From CAYLNK01 sp964384675 (GTDB lineage Bacteria > Acidobacteriota > Thermoanaerobaculia > UBA5066), in the NCBI GenBank assembly GCA_964384675.1, contig CAYLNK010000090.1, forward strand, positions 1-20,767: DNA of 20,767 bases, read 5' to 3'. This document shows, in pieces, positions 8,221-15,221 of this stretch. Each line of letters begins with the position of its first letter. The first letter of the stretch is position 1. The notes under the pieces were generated by a model. The model was given only the letters and a program-made list of their open reading frames with translations. It was not told the origin of the DNA and made no database searches. A program made the translations under genes and the position numbers.

Positions 8221-9534
8221 ATGTTCGGCCCCCGCTGGGCGTGGCTGGGCGTCGGGCTCCTCTTCCTGGCGGGGCCCTCCCGGGTGGAGGCCCAGAACAT
8301 CGGATCCGGCTTCGACACCGTCTCGGCCGGTCGCTCGTTCTCCGCCAACGACGTCTTCGACTCCGAGGCGAAGCGATCGCGGTTCCACCTCGGGCCTCTG
8401 CTGTTCTTCCCGCAGCTCGGGATCACGGGTCTCGGCTACAGCAACGGCTTCGGCTACACGTACGCCTCCTCCGGCAGCGAGACGCAGCCGACCGAGCGCC
8501 GGAAGGGGGACTTCACGGCGACCGCCCACGCCGGCGTGCGAGCGCTCCTTCCGATCGGGAGCCGCTACCGCCTCGCGGGCGACATCGCCGCGACGTACCT
8601 CTGGTTCGCGCGGTCCGTGGAGAACCGCCGGCTCGGGGTGAACTCGTCGGTCTCCGCCCTGGCCGAGCTCGGGCGGGTACAGGTCAACGCGGGCGCGAGC
8701 CTCTACAACGAGACGATCCAGCTCAGCTCCGAGCTCCCGGCGCGGACCGACCAGCGGAGTCGCGGCATTCACGGAGGGATCTCCGTCCCGATCGGCGACC
8801 GGCTCTTCGTCAGGGGGAACGTGCAGCTCCGGAGCCCCGAGTACCGGGACTCGGGCTCCTTCGGGAACGAGGTCTCCCGGCTCGACCGGACGGAGGTCGG
8901 GTACGCGTTGGGCCTCGGCTACGAGATGAACACCCGGCTCTCGTTCGACGCGAGCTACCAGGTCACCCGGGGTCGGTACTCGAACGAGAGCGCCCGCGAC
9001 GTGGACGGAAGGGGCTACGTCTTCGGGCTCCGCTACGGTCGAGACCGCCTCTTCTCCAACGCCCAGGTCGCGTACCGGAGGTACGAGGAGAGCAAAGGTG
9101 TGCGCAGCGGGCTGTACGGGGCTCTCTCCGTCGGGGTCCGCCTCGGCCGGGCGTTCGACGTGTCGGTCACGGGCTCGCGCGGGAGGACCGACTCCCTCTT
9201 CCTGGACCAGACGACCTTCGACGAGCTGCGCGGCGCCACGGCCCTCGGCTACACGTTCGAGCGCCTGCTGAACCTCAGGCTCGCGGCCGGCCTCGAGATC
9301 GGAAACAACACGTACCCTTCCGACGTGGTGGTCGACGGCGTCTCGTATCGCCGTCGGGACGACGTCGTCACCTACCGCCTGACCGCCGGCGTCCAGATCG
9401 GCAAGTTCGCGAACGTGGGCGCCACGCTCCACAGCTCACGCTACACGTCGAACGTTCCCGGGTACGATCGGGACGTCACGGAGATCCTCGTCAACCTATC
9501 GCTCTTCACCGGGGGAATCCAGATCATCAAATGA
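8221..9534 (+). CDS. Outer-membrane beta-barrel, probable EPS porin (Wzp/BBP2-like)
   Basis: This 437-residue protein starts with a signal peptide (hydrophobic core residues 8-18, likely cleavage after VEA at residue 24). The rest shows alternating short amphipathic strands rich in Tyr, Arg, Ser and Gly with turns such as RRKGD and ESARD, and no long hydrophobic segment: the pattern of a large outer-membrane barrel, compatible with about 16-18 strands. It lies directly before a short Wza-like protein that lacks its own membrane-spanning helix. In Myxococcus, comparable short export proteins work with a separate barrel (Wzp proteins), and VpsM-type proteins are similar. I infer that this barrel is the exit pore for the polymer. 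The ATG at 8221 is chosen because it begins the signal peptide; a TTG at 8186 would add an unlikely 12-residue leader. The stop overlaps the next gene by ATGA. Confidence 0.82.
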   Translation: MFGPRWAWLGVGLLFLAGPSRVEAQNIGSGFDTVSAGRSFSANDVFDSEAKRSRFHLGPLLFFPQLGITGLGYSNGFGYTYASSGSETQPTERRKGDFTATAHAGVRALLPIGSRYRLAGDIAATYLWFARSVENRRLGVNSSVSALAELGRVQVNAGASLYNETIQLSSELPARTDQRSRGIHGGISVPIGDRLFVRGNVQLRSPEYRDSGSFGNEVSRLDRTEVGYALGLGYEMNTRLSFDASYQVTRGRYSNESARDVDGRGYVFGLRYGRDRLFSNAQVAYRRYEESKGVRSGLYGALSVGVRLGRAFDVSVTGSRGRTDSLFLDQTTFDELRGATALGYTFERLLNLRLAAGLEIGNNTYPSDVVVDGVSYRRRDDVVTYRLTAGVQIGKFANVGATLHSSRYTSNVPGYDRDVTEILVNLSLFTGGIQIIK

Positions 9535-10373
9535 GGCCGCACACCGTCACCCTGCTGGTCGCCCTCTCTCTCGTCCCCGTCTCGCTGGTCCCGGGTCCGG
9601 CCTTCGGTCAGACCGGCGAGTACCCGATCGGGCCCAGGGATCTCCTGGAGATCCGGGTGCTCGAGATACCAGACCTCAACGTCGAGCGCCGGGTGGCCGA
9701 CAACGGAACGCTCGACCTGCCGCTCCTGGGAGCCGTCAACGTCTCGGGACTCTCCGCCTCCGACGTCAGGGACCGCCTCTCGGCGATGCTCACGGCCAAG
9801 TACGTCAACCGGGCGAACGTCTCGGTGATCGTCAAGGACTACGCCTCCAAGCCCGTCTGGGTGATGGGCGCGGTCCAGCGGCCCGGGCCCCTCACCATCT
9901 CGGGACGCTGGGACCTGCAGCAGGCGATCCTCGCCGCGGGCGGGCTGGCGGTGACCGCGGGCCGGCGGATCTCCATTCTGCGGAAGGCGGAGAACGGGCT
10001 CACCGACCGGCTCGAGGTGAACGCCGACGAGCTCTTCGTCCGCTCGAGCCCGATCTGGAACGTCCCGGTCTTCCCGTCGGATCTCGTCACGGTCCAGCCG
10101 AAGACCGCGCTGAAGGTCTTCCTCCTCGGTGAGTTCCGCAGCCCGGGTGTGCTGGAGTTCCTGGACGACCGGGTCACGCTCCTGGGCGTCATCGCCCGGG
10201 CCGGCGGGTTCACCGACCGGGCCTCGAAGTCCAAGATCCGCGTCAAGCGGCGCGCGGCGGACGGCAAGGAAGCCGAGCTCGTGTACGACTACAAGAGGAT
10301 CGTGGACGGCAAGGAGCGGGATCCCGAGATCCTGGCGGACGACGTCATCATCGTGAAGGAGTCCTTCTTTTGA
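9531..10373 (+). CDS. Polysaccharide export protein, short Wza/OPX family
   Basis: This 280-residue protein has a signal peptide (residues 1-26, likely cut after AFG) without a lipobox Cys. The polysaccharide-export (PES) domain begins YPIGPRDLLEIRV and runs to about residue 105. Two SLBB-type repeats follow: one beginning VWVMGAVQRPGPLTI and a second beginning VFLLGEFRSPGVLEF. The C-terminus ends at IIVKESFF, straight after the second SLBB, so the amphipathic C-terminal helix that forms the outer-membrane pore in E. coli Wza (about 360 mature residues) is absent. It therefore probably forms a periplasmic collar that relies on the upstream beta-barrel for the pore. The ATG start overlaps the barrel's stop, and its stop overlaps the kinase start (TTGA). 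Confidence 0.93.
   Translation: MRPHTVTLLVALSLVPVSLVPGPAFGQTGEYPIGPRDLLEIRVLEIPDLNVERRVADNGTLDLPLLGAVNVSGLSASDVRDRLSAMLTAKYVNRANVSVIVKDYASKPVWVMGAVQRPGPLTISGRWDLQQAILAAGGLAVTAGRRISILRKAENGLTDRLEVNADELFVRSSPIWNVPVFPSDLVTVQPKTALKVFLLGEFRSPGVLEFLDDRVTLLGVIARAGGFTDRASKSKIRVKRRAADGKEAELVYDYKRIVDGKERDPEILADDVIIVKESFF
10356..10361 (+). promoter_or_regulatory. Ribosome binding site for the Wzc-like kinase (supports a TTG start)
   Basis: A near-perfect Shine-Dalgarno sequence AAGGAG ends eight bases before the TTG at 10370. It lies inside the 3' end of the export-protein gene. The spacing supports TTG as the true start; no ATG or GTG in this frame is comparably placed. Confidence 0.7.
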
Positions 10374-12703
10374 CGACGGCCGTCGACCCCGTCCCGCCCA
10401 ACCTCGTCGAGGAAGGGTCCGAGACCCCGATCGCCGAGTACTGGGGGGTCATCGTCAAGCGATGGCGCCTCATCCTCCTGTGCGTGGTCGTGGCGGTGGC
10501 GGCCGGGCTGATCAACTGCTTCCTGGCGGTCCCGCTCTACCGGTCGTCCGTCGTCATCAACGTGGAGCGCGAGAGCCTCCTGCCGGGGGACCTGGGCCTC
10601 GCCGACATGTACGGGATCTACAACCCGGACTTCGTCCCGACCCAGATGCGGCTCATGACCGGCCGGGAGATCGTGCAGCGGGCCGTCCTGCGGCTCGGCC
10701 TGGGGGACGACCCCGAGTTCGGAGGCTCGCGCGGCCCGAAGGCGGCGGCCCGTCCCGACGACGACTACGTCGCCCCCGAGGTGGTCGCGATCGCGCGGGC
10801 CGTACAGGGTGGCCTCGAGGCGCTGCCGGTCCGGAACACGAGCCTCGTCGAGCTCGCCTACACGGGGACGTCCCGCAAGAAGGTCGCCGACATCGCGAAC
10901 GCCGTCGCCGACTCCTACATCGACTGGTCCCTGGAATCGAAGATCCGGATGGTGGGCCAGGCGTCGCAGTTCCTCGGCTCGCAGATCGAGCAGCTCAAGG
11001 CGGAGATCGACGAGAAGGAGCGGAAGCTCCAGGCGTACGGGCGGTCGAAGGACATCTTCTCGATGGACCCCCAGACCAACACCACGCTGATGAAGCTCGA
11101 GACGCTGAACAAGGACTACGCGGCGGCCGTCGCGGAGAGGGTCTCGAAGGAGGCCCGCTACTACGAGGTCCAGTCCGCCCGGCCGGAGTCGCTCGCCGAC
11201 ACCCTCGCGAACCAGGTCATCACCCAGCTGCGCAACGACCAGACCAAGCTCGAGCGGGAGTACGAGCAGAACCTGAACCTGTACAAGCCGGACTGGCCGG
11301 CCATGCAGCAGCTGAAGGCGCAGATCGCCAAGGGTCGCCAGCACCTCGAGCAGGTGATCCAGGAGACGGTGAACAAGGCGCGCGAGACCGCCAAGAACGA
11401 CTACCTGGCCGCGCAGCGCCGGGAGGAGAACCTCAAGGAAGTGCTCCGGACCCAGAAGTCCGAGGCGATGACCCTGAACAGCAACGCCATCGAGTACAAC
11501 AACCTGCGCGTGGAGCTCGGCGCCAAGCGACAGCTCCTCGACTCGCTCCTCAAGCGCCAGTCCGAGACCGAGGTCACCTCCCGGCTCTCGGGCGTCAGGC
11601 AGGGGAACATCCGCGTCGTCGACCGCGCCCTTCCGCCCACGGCCCGGTTCTCCCCGTCGTACCAGGCCAACGCCGTGCGTGCGTTCTTCATGGGGCTCGC
11701 GGCCGCGTTCGGCCTCGTCTTCCTGCTCGAGTACCTCGACCGGAGCCTGAAGACCCCGGAGCAGGTGGAGCAGGTCCTGAAGCTCCCGGCGCTCGGGCTG
11801 ATCCCGTCCGTCGGGCCGCCCGAGGCGAAGCGCTTCGGTTACGGGTACGGGGGCTACGGGTACGGCTACGGATATGGCTACGGCTACGGCTACGGGAACA
11901 CCAGGCGCAAGGCCCGCACGGCCGAAGGGGGGAAGGACGCTCCGCGCGAGAAGGCCGAGAAGGTCTCCGTCGAGCTGATCCCGCACACGCATCCACGCTC
12001 CACGGTGGCCGAGGCGTATCGGGCGTTCCGCACCTCCCTGCTCCTCTCCCGCGCCGGCGGTGTCCGGTCGATGGTGATCACCTCCGGCTTTCCGGGTGAG
12101 GGGAAGACGTCGACGGCGACGAACCTGGCGATCGTGCTGGGGCAGCTCGGCAAGCGGGTGCTGCTGATCGACGCGGACCTCCACAAGCCGCGCCTCCACG
12201 AGGTGATGAAGGTCTCGAACCGCGTGGGGCTCGTCTCGGTGCTGGCGGAGAACGCCGAGCCGACGCGCGTCCTGCTCCAGACGACGCTCCCGGGCGTCTC
12301 CCTCGTGCCCGCCGGTCCGACCGCGCCGAACCCGTCGGGGCTCCTGGCGTCCGAGGCGATGGACCGTCTGCTCAAGCTGGCGCTCATGAACTTCGACTTC
12401 ATCGTCATCGACTCGCCTCCGGTCGGCGCGGTGGCCGATGCGCTGATCCTCGGGGCGCAGACGGACGGCGTCGTGCTGTGCGCGCGGGGTGGCGCCACAC
12501 CTCGCGAGCAGGTGATCCGGATCCGCGACCGCTTCCATCGGGCCAACATCCGGATCCTCGGGGTACTCCTCAACAACCTCCGCGAGGGTCCCAGCGGGCG
12601 GTACGGGAAGAAGGACTACTACTCGGGCTACCGGATCGCCTACGGCGACGACGAGGCCGAACTGGACGTGCTGCAGAAGGCCCCGGGCCAGCTGAAGGCT
12701 TGA
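10370..12703 (+). CDS. Wzc-like BY-kinase: chain-length co-polymerase fused to tyrosine autokinase
   Basis: This 777-residue protein has an N-terminal Wzz domain with a first membrane helix (about 34-54), a long periplasmic coiled-coil region (about 190-400), a second helix (437-455) and a cytoplasmic BY-kinase domain. The kinase has the oligomer-contact motif ExxRxxR (Glu548, Arg551, Arg554), Walker A GFPGEGKT with Lys579, Walker A' LLIDADLHKPR (Asp601, Asp603) and Walker B FIVIDSPP (Asp681). The C-terminal tail holds a tyrosine cluster (Tyr745, 750, 751, 754, 758) for autophosphorylation. All catalytic motifs are intact. Between helix 2 and the kinase sits an odd 20-residue Gly-Tyr tract (490-509). 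It is expected to control polymer length and export by cycles of phosphorylation, with the downstream PHP phosphatase as partner. It starts with TTG inside a TTGA overlap. Confidence 0.96.
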   Translation: MTTAVDPVPPNLVEEGSETPIAEYWGVIVKRWRLILLCVVVAVAAGLINCFLAVPLYRSSVVINVERESLLPGDLGLADMYGIYNPDFVPTQMRLMTGREIVQRAVLRLGLGDDPEFGGSRGPKAAARPDDDYVAPEVVAIARAVQGGLEALPVRNTSLVELAYTGTSRKKVADIANAVADSYIDWSLESKIRMVGQASQFLGSQIEQLKAEIDEKERKLQAYGRSKDIFSMDPQTNTTLMKLETLNKDYAAAVAERVSKEARYYEVQSARPESLADTLANQVITQLRNDQTKLEREYEQNLNLYKPDWPAMQQLKAQIAKGRQHLEQVIQETVNKARETAKNDYLAAQRREENLKEVLRTQKSEAMTLNSNAIEYNNLRVELGAKRQLLDSLLKRQSETEVTSRLSGVRQGNIRVVDRALPPTARFSPSYQANAVRAFFMGLAAAFGLVFLLEYLDRSLKTPEQVEQVLKLPALGLIPSVGPPEAKRFGYGYGGYGYGYGYGYGYGYGNTRRKARTAEGGKDAPREKAEKVSVELIPHTHPRSTVAEAYRAFRTSLLLSRAGGVRSMVITSGFPGEGKTSTATNLAIVLGQLGKRVLLIDADLHKPRLHEVMKVSNRVGLVSVLAENAEPTRVLLQTTLPGVSLVPAGPTAPNPSGLLASEAMDRLLKLALMNFDFIVIDSPPVGAVADALILGAQTDGVVLCARGGATPREQVIRIRDRFHRANIRILGVLLNNLREGPSGRYGKKDYYSGYRIAYGDDEAELDVLQKAPGQLKA
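11837..11896 (+). repeat. In-frame Gly-Tyr codon repeat within the kinase gene
   Basis: Twenty codons encode an almost strictly alternating Gly-Tyr run (11 Gly, 9 Tyr; residues 490-509 of the kinase). Synonymous variation is limited: Gly codons are GGC, GGG, one GGT and one GGA, and Tyr is TAC except one TAT. The DNA is therefore an imperfect 6-bp tandem repeat that may change length by slippage. The tract lies in the cytoplasm just after the second membrane helix and is followed by a basic stretch (NTRRKARTAE). Confidence 0.95.
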
Positions 12704-12717
12704 CGGCGGGGCCGTCG

Positions 12718-13449
12718 TTGATCGATCTCCACTTCCACTGCTTGCCGGGCCTGGACGACGGGCCCGAGGACTGGGACGAGGCCGTCGCGCTCTGCCGCGC
12801 CGCGGCGGCAGACGGGACGGACACGATCGTGGCGACCCCTCACGTCCTGCGCGAGGGCTGGATCAACGACGACCCGGCGGCGCGCGACGAGCTCGTCCTT
12901 CGCCTCAACACGCTCCTGGGCGGGCGTCCCGCGATCCTGCCGGGCTGCGAGTTCTGGTGGTCCGCCGACGTCCTCGATCTCCTCGAGAAGCCGCAGGGAG
13001 GGCCGCTCACCCGGCTCAACCGGTCGCGCTACCTCCTCGTGGAGTTCCCGCCCGGCCTCGTCCCTTCCGGGGTCGAAGGCTTCTTCCACGAGCTGTCGCT
13101 CCTCGACGTGGTACCGCTGATCGCCCACCCGGAGAGGAACCGTGTCTTCGGGCGGGAGCCGGAGCGGCTGGAGGAGCTGGTCGCGCGCGGCGCCGTCACG
13201 CAGGTGACCGCGGGGAGCCTTCTGGGCGAGTTCGGCAAGTGGTCGCAGGCGGCCTCGCTCGAGTTCTTCCGCCGCGGCCTCGTGCACGTGATCGCGTCGG
13301 ACGCGCACGGCGTCGTGCGCCCGCCCCGCCTCGCGCCGGCCCGTGAGTGGGTGAAGCGGCAATGGGGGGCGGAGGTGGAGGCCGGGCTCTTCGACGCCAA
13401 CCCGAACGCCATTCTCCGCAACGAGCCGCTCCCGTTCGTGCCCGATTGA
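12718..13449 (+). CDS. PHP-family tyrosine-protein phosphatase, CpsB/YwqE type
   Basis: From the TTG at 12718 the protein is 243 residues, the usual length for CpsB/YwqE/Wzh. It begins at the family's N-terminal motif, IDLHFHCLPGLDDGPEDW, with the metal-binding HxH. Further PHP-site motifs are ATPHVL, GCEFWW, IAHPERN and the C-terminal ASDAHG, so the metal-binding set appears complete. The family dephosphorylates BY-kinase tyrosine tails with a metal cluster, and the gene directly follows the kinase. Such phosphatases are best known from Gram-positive capsule loci, whereas many Gram-negative loci use low-molecular-weight Wzb enzymes; myxobacteria are a known exception. A TTG at 12700, in a TTGA overlap with the kinase stop, would add six residues. 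I prefer 12718 because a GGCGGGG stretch (12705-12711) lies six bases before it and the product matches the family start. Confidence 0.92.
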   Translation: MIDLHFHCLPGLDDGPEDWDEAVALCRAAAADGTDTIVATPHVLREGWINDDPAARDELVLRLNTLLGGRPAILPGCEFWWSADVLDLLEKPQGGPLTRLNRSRYLLVEFPPGLVPSGVEGFFHELSLLDVVPLIAHPERNRVFGREPERLEELVARGAVTQVTAGSLLGEFGKWSQAASLEFFRRGLVHVIASDAHGVVRPPRLAPAREWVKRQWGAEVEAGLFDANPNAILRNEPLPFVPD

Positions 13450-15221
13450 GCTTCACCGAGCCTCGGAGGCCGGGCCGGGCCGGGGCCCTTTCGCTCGTCG
13501 CGGTCTGTCTCGCGGGAGCCGCGCTCTCGGTCCTCGGGTACCTGCGGGACGTCGGCTGGCGCCGTCGGGCCGAGGCGTTCGGGCGGGAGTTCACGTTCTC
13601 CGAGAGGCGGCCGGAGAAGCTCGCGGCCGCCCGGTTCGAGGGGGCTGGCGACCTGGTTGCCTCGGCGGTCGCGCGCCTCGCTCTGCTCGACGCCCTGGAG
13701 GGGGTGAACCTCTCCAACCTCACTCCCGAGGCGCGGCAGCTCTGGCTGGACGCCGCGTTCCGGCTCGACGACGAGATGGTGGCGGCGGAGGGCCTCCTGA
13801 GAAGCGCTCTGGTCGTGAGGCCCGGCTGGGCCTACCACCGCTTCCTGCTGGGTCAGCTGTCCTACGCGCGCGCCCGGAGGCTAAGGAGCCCGGAGCTCCT
13901 GGAACGACCCGCCCGCTGGGCCGTGCCCCTGCGCCTGGCCACCACCGCGGCCCCGGGGGACGACGCCACCTGGACCTACTACGCGGGCGCCGCGCTCGAG
14001 CTGTGGGCGGGGCTCCCCGAGCCGGCCCGGGAGGAGGCGCTCCCCGTGCTGAAGCGGGCGTTCGCCGATCCCCCGTTCGTGTCGCGCGCGTTCCCGTCGG
14101 CCGTCGCGGGCCTCGGGCCCGACGCGGCGCTGGGCCTCCTCCCCGATGCGCCCGCCGCGTTCGCTTCGGCGCGGGAGGTCCTCGGCAAGACGGGCGACCG
14201 CGAGGCGCTCCTCCGCGTCCAGGCCCGCTGGGAGAGGCTCGAGGAACGCGCGCGTGCGGCCGACCTGGCCTACATCGAGGACCGCAACCTGAAGGGCGAC
14301 ACCCGCGCGCTCCGGGACGCGTGCCGCCGTTTCGTGAGGGACCATCCGGTGCGGGAGCTCGACCAGCCGGAGCGCCGGAAGCAGGCGGCGCGGGTGCTCG
14401 AGGTCTGGCCCGAGGACCGGGGCGGAAGCTGGCGTTCCGATCCGCGAGCGGAGCTGCTCCGATTCCTCCTGGACGGCCGCGCCCGAGGCCTCCCGGGCCC
14501 CGCTCTGCTGCGGGCCGCCGAGGAGCTCGCCGAGGTCCCCGATCCGGTGAAGGCGAGGCTCCTCCTCCTCGGCGGAGACCGGTACGGATACGAGAAGCTG
14601 CTGCGCCTCTCCGAGACGTCCGCGACGCTCGAGTGGACCCCGTTCTTCCTCGACCTGGCCCGGCGCGAGCTCGAGGCCGGGCTGCTCCTCGAGGCCGAAG
14701 CCGCCCTGGAGAGGATCGTCCGCCAGGCTCGCGGGGAGTGCGACGTCCTCCTCGTCCGGCGGGACCTGTCGCGGGCCAAACGCACGCCCGAGGCAACCGC
14801 CGAGCTGGAGGCCGCGCTGGCGGCGTCTGCGCGCGACGACTACCCGCCCGAGCTCTGGTCGGGGCGGAGCCTCTCGCTCTGCGTCGATCCGGCGAGGGAC
14901 CGGGATCGGTACCTGGAAGTGCGGGTGAGGACGCGCGCCCCGGCCCTTGTGGCCTACGGCTGGGAGGGCGGCAGGGGTACGACCGAGCTCGTGGAGGGGG
15001 AACGGGTCATCTCCGTCCCGCTCTCGGGGAGGTCCGGGCGCCGCTCGTTCTCGCTCGAGACCGTGGCCGGACCGGTGGTCGAGGTGCTCGGAGCGAGGCC
15101 GTCCAGCAGCGCCTTCTCGGACCGCTTGCCCCAGAGCCCGGAGGACCAGGCCACGCCGAGCGCGACGGCCAGCACCGCCGGGATCGCGGGCAACGAGAAG
15201 TTGAACTCCACCAGGCCGTGA
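13446..15221 (+). CDS. Membrane-anchored TPR-like protein of unknown function
   Basis: Starting at a TTG that overlaps the phosphatase stop (TTGA), the product is 591 residues. One N-terminal membrane helix (about residues 13-32, LSLVAVCLAGAALSVLGYL) is followed by a helical region resembling TPR or HAT repeats, for example around residues 95-145. A C-terminal section from about residue 465 looks like a beta-sandwich (LSLCVDPARDRDRYLEVRV onward). The final roughly 40 residues (from about PSSSAFSDRLP) are low in order and lie antisense to the ligase core, so they may be read-through. I see no clear ribosome binding site, so translation is probably coupled. Its place last in the operon suggests an envelope scaffold for EPS assembly; the precise function is unknown. 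Confidence 0.72.
   Translation: MSFTEPRRPGRAGALSLVAVCLAGAALSVLGYLRDVGWRRRAEAFGREFTFSERRPEKLAAARFEGAGDLVASAVARLALLDALEGVNLSNLTPEARQLWLDAAFRLDDEMVAAEGLLRSALVVRPGWAYHRFLLGQLSYARARRLRSPELLERPARWAVPLRLATTAAPGDDATWTYYAGAALELWAGLPEPAREEALPVLKRAFADPPFVSRAFPSAVAGLGPDAALGLLPDAPAAFASAREVLGKTGDREALLRVQARWERLEERARAADLAYIEDRNLKGDTRALRDACRRFVRDHPVRELDQPERRKQAARVLEVWPEDRGGSWRSDPRAELLRFLLDGRARGLPGPALLRAAEELAEVPDPVKARLLLLGGDRYGYEKLLRLSETSATLEWTPFFLDLARRELEAGLLLEAEAALERIVRQARGECDVLLVRRDLSRAKRTPEATAELEAALAASARDDYPPELWSGRSLSLCVDPARDRDRYLEVRVRTRAPALVAYGWEGGRGTTELVEGERVISVPLSGRSGRRSFSLETVAGPVVEVLGARPSSSAFSDRLPQSPEDQATPSATASTAGIAGNEKLNSTRP

Noticed and set aside
12700..12717. TTG at 12700 as the phosphatase start
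   Set aside because: It forms a TTGA overlap, but the only purine-rich site (GAAGG, 12694-12698) is one base away, too close. The TTG at 12718 matches the family N-terminus. Both remain possible.
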